Shown here in pieces: positions 36,486 to 44,098 of a stretch of DNA of 64,000 nt. This DNA is from DSYU01 sp964437595 (GTDB taxonomy: Bacteria; Chloroflexota; Anaerolineae; Anaerolineales; Anaerolineaceae). The notes beneath the pieces were generated by a model. The model was not told the DNA's origin. It searched no databases and saw only the letters and a program-made list of their open reading frames with translations. Position 1 is the first letter of the stretch, and every line of letters starts with the position of its first letter. The translations under genes and the position numbers were made by a program. The stretch lies in the NCBI GenBank assembly GCA_964437595.1, contig CAYTHO010000017.1, positions 11,925-75,924 of the forward strand. Direction: 5' to 3'.

Positions 36486-39072
36486 TTTCAACCTCTGTGG
36501 TTGCTTCCGGCCCGGTTTCCTCTTTCAATGGCGCAGGCTCGAGTGCGTTTTCTAATACTTCATCAATGCGTTCCACTAAAACAAACTGCATCGTATTGCG
36601 GATTTCCTCGGGAATGTCCTCGAGGTCTGGCCCGTTCAATTTGGGCAAAATGACTTTTTTCAAGCCAGCACGGTGCGCGGCGAGAATTTTTTCTTTTACT
36701 CCACCAATCGCCAGTACTTGCCCGCGGAGGGTTATTTCGCCGGTCATGCCCACGTTCGAATGTACCGGGCGCCCGGTAAGCAGCGATACCAGCGCGGTGG
36801 TCATCGTCACGCCCGCGGAGGGTCCATCTTTCGGCTGCGCTCCGGCAGGAATGTGCACGTGGATATCGTATTTCTCGAAGAAGTCTGGGTCAATGCCCAG
36901 TTGAGCAGCCCGGGAGCGGGTGTAAGAAAGCGCCGCGCGCGCTGACTCTTGCATGACGTTCCCCAACGAGCCGGTGATCATAAAGCCTTTCGAGCCGGGC
37001 ATGCGGGTAGCTTCAATGAACAAAACATCGCCGCCTACTGGCGTCCAGGCCAGGCCGGTAGCTACTCCAGGAAGCGAGGTGCGCAGGGCAACCTCTTCTT
37101 CTCCCTGGAACCGCAGCCGGCCAAGCAGCGTACGCACATCGGCGCCGGTGATCTCGTGATCGGTAGAGCCGTTTTCCGTGAGTTTGGTTGCGATCTTGCG
37201 GCATACCCCGCCAATTTCGCGTTCCAGGCTGCGCACGCCGGCCTCGCGGGTATAGGAACGGATGATGGTCTGGATGGCCTCTTCTGTGAATTTCAACTCA
37301 TCTGGCAGCAGTCCATTTTCCTTGAGCTGGCGTGGGATGAGATAATTCCGCGCAATCTGAACCTTCTCATTTTCGGTGTACCCGGAAATTCGGATGACTT
37401 CCATGCGGTCCAGCAGCGGGCCGGGGATGGTCTCGAACTGGTTCGCGGTGGTTATAAACATTACCTGAGATAGGTTCACCGGTACTTCCAGGTAGTTATC
37501 GCGGAATTCGGCATTTTGCTCAGGGTCGAGCACTTCAAGTAAGGCAGACGCAGGGTCGCCGCGGAAGTCAGACGAGAGCTTATCGATTTCGTCCAGCATG
37601 AAGACCGGGTTCAGCGTTCCCACCCGGCGCAGCGATTGGTGGATGCGCCCAGGCATGGCGCCGATGTAGGTGCGGCGGTGCCCGCGGATCTCTGCTTCAT
37701 CGTGGATGCCGCCCAGCGACATGCGCACAAACTTGCGGCCCAGCGAGCGGGCGATGGATTGGCCCAGAGAGGTTTTACCAACCCCCGGCGGGCCAATGAA
37801 GCATAAAATAACGCCCTCGCGTTCTCGGCGGATGTAATCGGTTGTTGCCCCGGAATGAAGCGCTTCTTTGCGCTCCAGGCGCAGCTTGCGCACGGCCAGA
37901 AACTCCAGAATACGTTCTTTTACATCTTCCAGCCCGTAATGGTCCTGGTCTAGCACCTGGCGAGCATGCGGAATATCCAGGTTATCCTGGGTGTTCTGTG
38001 ACCAGGGGATCGAAACCAGCCAGTCGAGGTAGGTGCGAATGACGCCGTACTCGGCGGCAGCGGTTGGCAAGCGCGACAGGCGGTCTAGCTCGCGCCGCGC
38101 CTGCTTCTCAGCCTCTTCTGGCATGTGAGCTTCTTCGATACGCTTGCGGAATTCCTCGATATCCGCGGCCTGCTCGTCGCCTTCACCCAGCTCGCGCTGG
38201 ATCGCTTTGAGCTGTTCGCGCAGGAAGTATTCGTGCTGCATTTTTTCGATCTCGGAACGCGCCTCATTCTGGATCTTCTGGCCCAATTCGAGTACTTCCG
38301 ATTCGCGCGCCAGGATGCTGACCAGGCGGCGCAGTTTTTCACTGATCGAGTCAATTTCCAGCAGCGCCTGGGCCTCTGATAGCTCCATGCGCTGGAAGTT
38401 TGCGATGGTGTAAACAATTTGAAGCGGGTCGTCGATCGTGGAGATTGAGGTAACCAGCTCGCGCGGGAAGGAGGGGATCATCTCGGCGATATGCGTAAAC
38501 TGGTCGCGCGCATTGCGAGCCAGCGCTTCAACCTCTAAACCTTCCTCAATCGTCTCTGGGGCAAGCTGAATGTTCGCTTTTAGATATGGCTCAATAGATG
38601 TAAAAGATCCGAGACTGAAGCGGGAAATGCCCTGCACCAGTAAGCGGATTGTGCCGTCTGGAGCGCGGAACATGCGGTGAATAACCGCAACCGTCCCAAT
38701 AGAGTAAAGGTCATCCGGACCGGGGTTTTCTAGCTCGGGGTTTTTCGATGTAACCAGGCCGATAAGTTTATCGGCAGCCATGGCATCATCCACCAGGCGG
38801 ACGGAACGCGGCTGGCCAATGGTCAGTGGAACAGCCGTTTGCGGGTAAACGACCAGCCCGCGTAATGGTAGGATGGGCAGTTCGCTGGGAATATTGGCCG
38901 GCTGGGCGTCATCCAGGTTGATTTCTGGTGAGAGGAGATCAGCTTCTCCACTTATTTCTTCTTCTTCAAACTTTTCAACCAGCCTGGATAGGTGTTCGCG
39001 GACGAACGATTTTTTTTCGTCTACCGTGGATGGAACTTGTGAAGCTGCGGTGTTCCGGCGAGGTACAGTCAT
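36469..39072 (-). CDS. lon: ATP-dependent protease Lon
   Basis: An 867-residue LonA-type AAA+ protease for misfolded and regulatory proteins. The N-terminal substrate domain begins at LPILPLRGLVVYPQ; Walker A is GPPGVGKTSLG; the Ser-Lys dyad is in DGPSAGVTMTTALVSLLTG and GGVKEKILAAHRAG. A 65-residue N-terminal extension and an acidic tail ending after about EVENDSEQ flank the core. It follows the Hsp20 gene by 8 bp, a logical proteostasis pair. Confidence 0.97.
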   Translation of the reverse strand: MTVPRRNTAASQVPSTVDEKKSFVREHLSRLVEKFEEEEISGEADLLSPEINLDDAQPANIPSELPILPLRGLVVYPQTAVPLTIGQPRSVRLVDDAMAADKLIGLVTSKNPELENPGPDDLYSIGTVAVIHRMFRAPDGTIRLLVQGISRFSLGSFTSIEPYLKANIQLAPETIEEGLEVEALARNARDQFTHIAEMIPSFPRELVTSISTIDDPLQIVYTIANFQRMELSEAQALLEIDSISEKLRRLVSILARESEVLELGQKIQNEARSEIEKMQHEYFLREQLKAIQRELGEGDEQAADIEEFRKRIEEAHMPEEAEKQARRELDRLSRLPTAAAEYGVIRTYLDWLVSIPWSQNTQDNLDIPHARQVLDQDHYGLEDVKERILEFLAVRKLRLERKEALHSGATTDYIRREREGVILCFIGPPGVGKTSLGQSIARSLGRKFVRMSLGGIHDEAEIRGHRRTYIGAMPGRIHQSLRRVGTLNPVFMLDEIDKLSSDFRGDPASALLEVLDPEQNAEFRDNYLEVPVNLSQVMFITTANQFETIPGPLLDRMEVIRISGYTENEKVQIARNYLIPRQLKENGLLPDELKFTEEAIQTIIRSYTREAGVRSLEREIGGVCRKIATKLTENGSTDHEITGADVRTLLGRLRFQGEEEVALRTSLPGVATGLAWTPVGGDVLFIEATRMPGSKGFMITGSLGNVMQESARAALSYTRSRAAQLGIDPDFFEKYDIHVHIPAGAQPKDGPSAGVTMTTALVSLLTGRPVHSNVGMTGEITLRGQVLAIGGVKEKILAAHRAGLKKVILPKLNGPDLEDIPEEIRNTMQFVLVERIDEVLENALEPAPLKEETGPEATTEVENDSEQ

Positions 39073-39080
39073 AATGCTTT

Positions 39081-39500
39081 CTATTCATTTTCCTTAATTT
39101 TGATGACTTTCGGCTGGGTTTTTGGTAAGGTGATCCATAAGAACCCATTCTGGTATTCGGCCTGAATACGGTCGACATCAATCGGCATCTGGATCTCCAC
39201 AGCGGTAAAGAATTCGCCAAAGTTTATTTCCATCTGGTGGTATGCGCGGCGCTCGTTGAGGTCGGCGCGCACGCCACGCACTGCCAGGATATTTTGATCC
39301 AGGTTGATAACGAACTCGTTCTCGTTCATTCCAGCAATTTCAACGCGCACAATGATGCTGTCTTCGCGCTCGTACACGTCTGTGGGTGGGCGCCATGTGT
39401 GTGGGTGAGAGGAAATCCGCCAGTTTACAATGACGAAATCCGAATTATCAGGCAGGGGAGACGTCCGCCGCTGGCCGGGTTTCAACGCTACGTTTATCAT
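39081..39500 (-). CDS. Small heat shock protein, Hsp20 family
   Basis: A 139-residue alpha-crystallin chaperone that holds unfolding proteins. WRPPTDVYEREDSIIVRVEIAGM and the later QMEINFGEFFTAVEIQMPID and GFLWITLPK strands are typical. ATG 39500 has GAGGAA just upstream; the frame is open to a TTG at 39551, which is less likely. It heads the lon operon. I see no CIRCE element upstream. Confidence 0.92.
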   Translation of the reverse strand: MINVALKPGQRRTSPLPDNSDFVIVNWRISSHPHTWRPPTDVYEREDSIIVRVEIAGMNENEFVINLDQNILAVRGVRADLNERRAYHQMEINFGEFFTAVEIQMPIDVDRIQAEYQNGFLWITLPKTQPKVIKIKENE

Positions 39501-39595
39501 AGGTTCCTCAAAAAGTGTTTCAATTCTCGGTGATCCATTATTCGTGATCAAGAAGAAGAGGGCGATAGCGTATCGAGTGATATCCTCTTTAGGTG

Positions 39596-39628
39596 AAAAG
39601 GGGTGCGGAAAGACCCAAACACACCCCT
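39596..39628 (-). terminator. Terminator downstream of tRNA-Arg
   Basis: On the minus strand AGGGGTG pairs with CACCCCT (39599-39605 with 39622-39628), followed by TTTT. It lies 80 nt after the tRNA 3' end and upstream of hsp20. Confidence 0.55.
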
Positions 39629-39708
39629 ACTGTGATTTCATTTTATCACGAAACAAGCAAGGGATTCGATCGGGGAATGTAACACTGTTTTCGCGCGTGC
39701 AGTTCAGG

Positions 39709-39781
39709 CGCCCCAGGAGAGACTCGAACTCTCAGCCTGCAGATTAGAAGTCTGATGCTCTGTCCATTGAGCTACTGGGGC
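39709..39781 (-). tRNA. tRNA-Arg (anticodon TCT)
   Basis: A 73-nt cloverleaf reads on the minus strand: acceptor GCCCCAG/CTGGGGC, D stem GCTC/GAGC, anticodon loop CTTCTAA, T stem GAGAG/CTCTC with loop TTCGAGT, discriminator G, no encoded CCA. One mismatch closes the anticodon stem. Its 5' 62 nt lie in the left copy of a 68-bp direct repeat, and its 5' flank belongs to the integrated element, which therefore supplies its promoter region. Confidence 0.95.
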
Positions 39782-39787
39782 GGGAAA
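39720..39787. repeat. attL: left copy of the 68-bp attachment repeat
   Basis: Identical over 68 bp to 49700-49767. It covers tRNA nt 1-62 plus 6 bp of 5' flank (CGGGAAA edge). It marks the left end of the integrated element. Confidence 0.93.
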
Positions 39788-39843
39788 TAGAGAATTATCC
39801 CGGTAATTTGCCGTAACAACCCCTAAATATGGTGGTGTAGGCA

Positions 39844-40791
39844 ATGAAACCGGTAAGCGTGAACCAACAAATTATAACAGAATCCGTTACGAGTGAACAG
39901 CTAGTTACCTGGCTGGAGGCTTTTATCATTGCGAAGAAAGCCGAAAATCTTACACATGGAACGGTTCGTTATTACCGGGCAAGCCTGTTAAATTTCCTGT
40001 CCTACTGTGACAGTCAAATTGTCACCAGGATTGACCAGCTCACCCCCGCTATTATCCGGCGCTATCTAATTCACCTGGAAGAGCGCGGCCATAATCCGGG
40101 CGGTATTCATGGATTTTACCGCGCGGTTCGTGCATTCCTGTATTGGTTCGAAGAGGAAACCGAGCCGGATAACTGGAAAAACCCTATCCGCCGTGTAAAG
40201 GCTCCAAAGCTACCACAGGAACAAATAGAGCCGGTATCAATGGCAACCGTGAAAGCGCTGGTGAATGCCTGTCCTGTGACCTTCTACGGCCTACGGGATA
40301 GGGCAGCCGTGTATTTTCTCCTAGATACCGGCGCGCGCGCGTCTGAATGCCTGTACGTGAACCTGGCGGACGTTGACCAGGTAAGCGGCGCGGTTCTTAT
40401 TCGTGAGGGTAAGGGCAGGAAACCGCGTACCGTGTTCTTAGAGAAAACCGCGCGGCGCGCGCTGCGGGCCTATCTGAAAGCACGAACCGATAACAACCCG
40501 GCGCTATGGGTGACAGATGAACGGGAGCGGCTTACCTATTCGGGATTACGCGGGATTATCCGCCGGTTATCCGAACGGGCGAACGTGGTACAGCCCGCGT
40601 TACATGACTTTCGGCGGGCGTTTGCCCTGGCATGCCTGCGTAACGGCATGGATATTTACTCGCTTCAAAACCTTATGGGGCATGCTGATTTACAGATTCT
40701 ACGGCGCTACCTGAAACAGACAGAACAAGACCTGCAGGCGGCGCACTCGAAAGGCTCACCCGTTGAACACATGAAAGGGGGCAGCGTATGA
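39844..40791 (+). CDS. Tyrosine recombinase/integrase (left)
   Basis: A 315-residue XerC/D-like recombinase. An N-terminal core-binding helical domain (residues about 15-120) precedes the catalytic domain with Arg in DTGARASECL, Lys in IREGKGRKPRTV, HxxR in HDFRRAFAL, His in GHADLQ and the nucleophile Tyr in RRYLK. It starts 56 bp from the attL repeat, the usual place for the integrase of a tRNA-targeting element, and reads away from the tRNA. An inverted repeat AATTA-N6-TAATT lies upstream. Confidence 0.93.
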   Translation: MKPVSVNQQIITESVTSEQLVTWLEAFIIAKKAENLTHGTVRYYRASLLNFLSYCDSQIVTRIDQLTPAIIRRYLIHLEERGHNPGGIHGFYRAVRAFLYWFEEETEPDNWKNPIRRVKAPKLPQEQIEPVSMATVKALVNACPVTFYGLRDRAAVYFLLDTGARASECLYVNLADVDQVSGAVLIREGKGRKPRTVFLEKTARRALRAYLKARTDNNPALWVTDERERLTYSGLRGIIRRLSERANVVQPALHDFRRAFALACLRNGMDIYSLQNLMGHADLQILRRYLKQTEQDLQAAHSKGSPVEHMKGGSV

Positions 40792-40805
40792 CCTTGTAAC
40801 GAACA

Positions 40806-40930
40806 GCCCGCCGGATAACTGCGAATTATCCGCCGGGCCTAACCATAACCACCGGGAAAAGCGGCGGTAAGGCTAAACGAATTTTAGCACACCAAAGCCC
40901 CCGGACCTAACACCAGGGGCTTATTTATTG
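40806..40930 (+). terminator. Two hairpins after the left integrase
   Basis: The first (40806-40818 with 40826-40838) is a 13-bp stem with one mismatch and no T tract. The second (AAGCCCC at 40896-40902 with GGGGCTT at 40916-40922) is followed by ATTTATT. Together they should isolate the integrase transcript in this 159-bp gap. Confidence 0.6.
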
Positions 40931-40950
40931 CCCCGAAAAGGAACCGGAAA

Positions 40951-41214
40951 ATGAAACCAGATAACAGCCTATTGGAATTTGCCTATCTATACCGAACGCT
41001 CACGGATAGGCAAAAGGCAGTCGTACACCGGGCAATATTTGCGATATTTGCGAAGAAGGCAATCCAAAGCCCCACCCCGGATAATATCGCAACGGCTGGA
41101 AAGACATTTTTTGCCCTGGTATGGCCTGATATATGGCGGCCTGCGCTGCTGGCGCTTCTTTGCATTATGGCAGCGGGCTTATGGTTCTATACCGTATGGA
41201 GCACGGCGCAATGA
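40951..41214 (+). CDS. Small single-helix membrane protein of the element
   Basis: An 87-residue protein not recognised. A hydrophilic helical start (LYRTLTDRQKAVVHRAIFAIF) is followed by one C-terminal membrane helix (about residues 63-82, ALLALLCIMAAGLWFY). AAAGGAACC lies upstream. Its end overlaps the next gene by 4 nt (ATGA). Confidence 0.65.
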   Translation: MKPDNSLLEFAYLYRTLTDRQKAVVHRAIFAIFAKKAIQSPTPDNIATAGKTFFALVWPDIWRPALLALLCIMAAGLWFYTVWSTAQ

Positions 41215-41774
41215 ACGCAACGAAACAGAAGGCGGGTAAATTGGGCGGCCTGCGGACCGTGGAAAAACACGGCAAAGAACACATGCAGGAAATAGGCAGG
41301 CGCGGCGCGGCGGCCACCTGGCGCAAATATGCGCTTATGCCAGTTGATTCGAGTGGTTATGCAATGGTCGAAAGGTCAACGGGGAAAATCCGCGCTATCT
41401 GGTGCGCGCCGTGGATTGTCCTAATTCTGCTATTCCTGGCAGCGTGTACACCATTCCCAACCCGGACCCCCACCGAAACGGCAGCGGCTATCAGTTCCCC
41501 CACCATGCAGGCAACGAACACGGCGCGGCCTGCTGGCGCTGCTGCGAGGGCTGCGCTATCCCCTACCCCGGCGCGCTGCGTGGTATCTACCGGCTACCAG
41601 GCGGGAACCGTGAACGTGCGGAGCGGCCCCGGTATGTCGTTCCCCGTGGTCGATGTGGTAAGCGAGGGGCAATTACTGCCCTTGTATGGTCAACCTTCGA
41701 ACGGCTGGCAGCGGGTCACTACCCCGGCGCTGGTCGATGGCTATTTTTATGTTTCGCGCTGGTGCGCGGAGTGA
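41211..41774 (+). CDS. KGG-like segment plus lipobox and SH3b domain protein
   Basis: A 187-residue protein with an odd order of parts. Residues 1-40 are basic and Gly-rich (GGLRTVEKHGKEHMQEIGRRGAAATW), like KGG-repeat stress proteins. A hydrophobic segment ends in a lipobox-like LFLAAC. A Thr/Pro-rich linker and a bacterial SH3 domain (GTVNVRSGPGMSFPVVD) follow. It may be a membrane protein with a short cytoplasmic head, or two genes read separately, since an internal ATG (about 41361) would give a clean lipoprotein start. It could coat the cell surface or help in host exclusion; not known. Confidence 0.65.
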   Translation: MNATKQKAGKLGGLRTVEKHGKEHMQEIGRRGAAATWRKYALMPVDSSGYAMVERSTGKIRAIWCAPWIVLILLFLAACTPFPTRTPTETAAAISSPTMQATNTARPAGAAARAALSPTPARCVVSTGYQAGTVNVRSGPGMSFPVVDVVSEGQLLPLYGQPSNGWQRVTTPALVDGYFYVSRWCAE

Positions 41775-41781
41775 GGACACT

Positions 41782-42522
41782 ATGAAAAAAGCATTAGGTT
41801 TTGCAACGTCTGTACTTTTCTTCGTGCTAATCATTGTGCTGATTGCGCTAATGGTTAGCTATACCCTTTCGTTCGTTTCCAAGCTATTCCCTAACGATAT
41901 GCTCAAGCAATGGGGAACGCTGGCAATCTTCGATATAGGGGCGGTTATCTGGTTTATGGTGTTCCTGTTCAAAGCAAGCGGAGCCGGGCAGCGTGGTACT
42001 GCCCTGCTGGGGCTGGTGGTCGATTTCATGGGCAGCCTGATTATTGTGGCGGCGGAGGTGTTCACGGCTGCGCAATCGTACCTGACCGACCCCGGACAAG
42101 CGGCCTGGCTGCGTGAAACGGCTACATACGTTCTGGTGATATGGTTGGGCGTCAATATCGCGCTGACATATATCTACCACGTAACCGACCCGAAACAACA
42201 GGAAGAAATGAGGGCGCGGAATATTCAAGACGAAATTACAGCGAAGGCGCTTGATATGGCGGAAAGCAAAGTCGCCCAAATATCGGCAAGTCTGGCGGAC
42301 GAACTGAGCGAAACCATGAAAATCAATGTCCTGGCTTCACTCAATATCAAGAACCCCGCGTTATTACCGCCGGTTATAGATGCAACGGCAAAAGACACGC
42401 CACCGAAAGCCACCAGCAACGGCCACCAGCGGCGGCCTATCTTCTCTATCACGCGGCGGCGGCCTACCGTGTTCAATAATGCAGAGGCAGCAACCCCGGC
42501 CCCTTTCGAGGGGAAGGAATAG
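41782..42522 (+). CDS. Four-helix membrane protein of the element
   Basis: A 246-residue protein not recognised. Four hydrophobic helices (about residues 5-32, 43-64, 71-92 and 109-130) are followed by a 110-residue cytoplasmic tail, helical at first (ARNIQDEITAKALDMAESKVAQI) and Pro/basic later. A GAGGAC site lies 5 nt before ATG 41782. Holin-like or secretion roles cannot be told from the sequence. Confidence 0.68.
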   Translation: MKKALGFATSVLFFVLIIVLIALMVSYTLSFVSKLFPNDMLKQWGTLAIFDIGAVIWFMVFLFKASGAGQRGTALLGLVVDFMGSLIIVAAEVFTAAQSYLTDPGQAAWLRETATYVLVIWLGVNIALTYIYHVTDPKQQEEMRARNIQDEITAKALDMAESKVAQISASLADELSETMKINVLASLNIKNPALLPPVIDATAKDTPPKATSNGHQRRPIFSITRRRPTVFNNAEAATPAPFEGKE

Positions 42523-42527
42523 CGGAA

Positions 42528-42731
42528 ATGACAGGCGTGAAAGGTAAATCCGGGCGCTACCCGCCAAAGCCGAAACAGCCGAAACCAGAGCGGCCTAAAG
42601 TCATACATTGCGCCCATTGCGGCGCGTCTATGTACAACGGCAACCGGACCGGCGGACGGCAAAAGAAATATTGTAGCCTGCGCTGCAAACAGGCTGCATA
42701 CCGCGCGCGGCGCGCGCTGGTCGATGCGTAA
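42528..42731 (+). CDS. Small zinc-finger protein
   Basis: A 67-residue basic protein with a Pro/Lys-rich start and a four-Cys motif, CAHC and YCSLRCKQAAYRARR. This is the type found in plasmids and phages and in regulators that bind DNA. It lies 5 bp after the membrane protein gene. A 9-bp GC-rich hairpin (42738-42746 with 42752-42760) follows the stop and may end the transcript. Confidence 0.72.
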   Translation: MTGVKGKSGRYPPKPKQPKPERPKVIHCAHCGASMYNGNRTGGRQKKYCSLRCKQAAYRARRALVDA

Positions 42732-42737
42732 CCATTC

Positions 42738-42760
42738 GGGGGGATGCGAACCATCCCCCC
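42738..42760. terminator. GC-rich hairpin after the zinc-finger gene
   Basis: GGGGGGATG pairs with CATCCCCCC around a 5-nt loop. There is no T tract, so it may be a processing or pausing site instead. Confidence 0.45.
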
Positions 42761-42784
42761 ACTACCCATTAGGAGCTGCGGACT

Positions 42785-43147
42785 ATGCCAACAAAAAAGA
42801 CAAAAGTTATTATGCCTATCGGCCCGCTGGCTGGGCAATTGGTTGATTTATCCCTTGCCCTATCTGCCCTATCAACTGAGGCAATGGGCGCAAAGTCTGA
42901 CATAAAAGAGCGGCTGAAAAACAAAGAGGCAGCGGAAGAGCTGGGGGCGTTAGAGTGGCAATTCGAGCGGGTATCTTTTGCGCTGGCGGTTATCGCCTGG
43001 CAACTTGACCCCGGCCCCACCGCCGGATTTATCGAGCGGGCTAAAGAGTATATTGTCACCCTTCCGCCGGGCTTCACAGAAGAGAAGATACCCAAGAACA
43101 CAAATTTCATACCGAAGAAGGGGCAGACGGAATTTTTATCAGACTAA
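42785..43147 (+). CDS. Hypothetical protein of the element
   Basis: A 120-residue protein not recognised. The first 85 residues look helical (DLSLALSALSTEAMGAKSDIKERLKNKEAAEELGALEWQ is amphipathic), with no membrane segment; the end is basic. A GGAGC-type site precedes the ATG. Confidence 0.55.
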   Translation: MPTKKTKVIMPIGPLAGQLVDLSLALSALSTEAMGAKSDIKERLKNKEAAEELGALEWQFERVSFALAVIAWQLDPGPTAGFIERAKEYIVTLPPGFTEEKIPKNTNFIPKKGQTEFLSD

Positions 43148-43328
43148 GGACAACGGCGCGTTACGTTGCATCCATAGTAACGCGTTACGCATAAGTATCT
43201 AGAAGAGGCATTCTCGGTAGGTATTTGAGGTAATTGGTTTATGAACAAGTGTTCATTTTCTTGCCGTTTCGGAAAACGTATGTTCTATAACGGTAGAAAA
43301 TTTGTCCGATATTCCAGGTCAAAAAACC
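43148..43328. other. Non-coding stretch upstream of the ncRNA promoter
   Basis: I see no convincing gene here. The segment 43156-43193 holds direct and inverted copies of GCGTTACG (GCGTTAC, then GTAACGC, then GCGTTACGC), which could be a binding site. Confidence 0.4.
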
Positions 43329-43358
43329 TTGACAGTTTTTCAAAACTGATTGTAAAAT
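43329..43358 (+). promoter_or_regulatory. Strong promoter with an operator palindrome in its spacer
   Basis: -35 TTGACA (43329-43334), 18-bp spacer, -10 TAAAAT (43353-43358). The spacer contains a perfect dyad CAGTTTT-TC-AAAACTG (43333-43348), placed where a repressor would block RNA polymerase. This is the best promoter I see in the element. Confidence 0.6.
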
Positions 43359-43364
43359 TGAATA

Positions 43365-43484
43365 GAAGTCTGCTAAGGCGAACAGCGGGCAGATTTCAAA
43401 ACAATACCGAATATGTTTTGAGCCAAGGGCGTGCATATACGCGCGGCGAATTTCCCCAAAGTGGGAGGTTCGCCGCGCGTTTTG
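43365..43484 (+). ncRNA. Candidate small RNA or attenuated leader
   Basis: Transcription from the 43329 promoter would start near 43365 and meet a 12-bp terminator hairpin (43439-43450 with 43469-43480) followed by TTT. The 120-nt product has no convincing reading frame. It could be an antisense or regulatory RNA for copy control, or a leader of the 43560 gene. This is inference from promoter and terminator placement only. Confidence 0.4.
43439..43484 (+). terminator. Rho-independent terminator 1
   Basis: A perfect 12-bp stem ACGCGCGGCGAA/TTCGCCGCGCGT with an 18-nt loop, then TTTGCGTTTT. Confidence 0.75.
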
Positions 43485-43503
43485 CGTTTTAACCCATTTC
43501 ACG

Positions 43504-43543
43504 AAAAAACCCGCTCTTCCGGGCGGAAATCAGCGGGTTTTTT
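43504..43543. terminator. Rho-independent terminator 2, bidirectional
   Basis: AAAAAACCCGCT (43504-43515) pairs with AGCGGGTTTTTT (43532-43543); a smaller hairpin TTCC-GGGC-GGAA sits in the loop. It lies 17 nt before the next start codon. Confidence 0.75.
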
Positions 43544-43559
43544 CAAAAAGGAAAAGTCT

Positions 43560-43943
43560 ATGTACAAGTCTACCAATAAATCCCAAAGTATCAAGAGTGA
43601 AGGGCAGCCCATTTATGCTAATGGGCGCGTTATCGGCAAGGTTTACGGCGATTGCTTCTATAAGTCGATTGCTGCTAACCACTATCTGAGAACTCCCCCG
43701 GCCATTGCTTTTAGCTGCGAATCACTAGACGCGGCTGAAAGGGCGGGGGCGGTTCGTGTTTGTGTTACCGACCGTGACACAGGGACAAAATACCGCGCTG
43801 CTATCGGCCACATTCGGGAGCGTGGTTTTTCTGTACACCGGGCAGGCTTCGAGCCTCAAATAGCCCTGTCACTCGATGGCGGCTGGGTTGTCGAAACGAA
43901 AGGGCAGCCGGTACAGGCTTCGCTATTTGGGGGGATGGCGTGA
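43560..43943 (+). CDS. Hypothetical protein of the element
   Basis: A 127-residue protein not recognised. It looks alpha/beta with a GQPIYANGRVIGKVYGDCFYK start and no membrane segment. AAGGAAAAG precedes ATG 43560. Two terminators lie directly upstream, so expression needs read-through or a separate promoter. It overlaps the next small gene by 4 nt (GTGA). Confidence 0.62.
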   Translation: MYKSTNKSQSIKSEGQPIYANGRVIGKVYGDCFYKSIAANHYLRTPPAIAFSCESLDAAERAGAVRVCVTDRDTGTKYRAAIGHIRERGFSVHRAGFEPQIALSLDGGWVVETKGQPVQASLFGGMA

Positions 43944-44092
43944 ACGAACCCACCAGCGAACCCGAATACATCCCCGTTTGTGAGATTTGCGGTAACAGCC
44001 CGGCGGAGCCAACAGCGGACCCAGACCGGGGCGGCCTTATGCTGTGCGGGGGTTGCCGTAAATTATTCGGTTTTGAGGTGGAAGGGGAATAA
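43940..44092 (+). CDS. Short zinc-ribbon protein (50 residues)
   Basis: A GTG-started frame overlapping the upstream stop by 4 nt (GTGA) encodes an acidic 50-residue protein with two CxxC pairs (CEIC near residue 14 and CGGC near residue 36), a minimal zinc ribbon. It ends 6 bp before the replication protein gene. The overlap, the Cys pairs and the tight packing support it. Confidence 0.6.
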   Translation: MNEPTSEPEYIPVCEICGNSPAEPTADPDRGGLMLCGGCRKLFGFEVEGE

Positions 44093-44098
44093 CTTCTA

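Noticed and set aside
43239..43502. Two opposite small frames in the ncRNA region (87 and 83 codons)
   Set aside because: They run over a promoter and a terminator and have no ribosome site; the RNA reading fits better.
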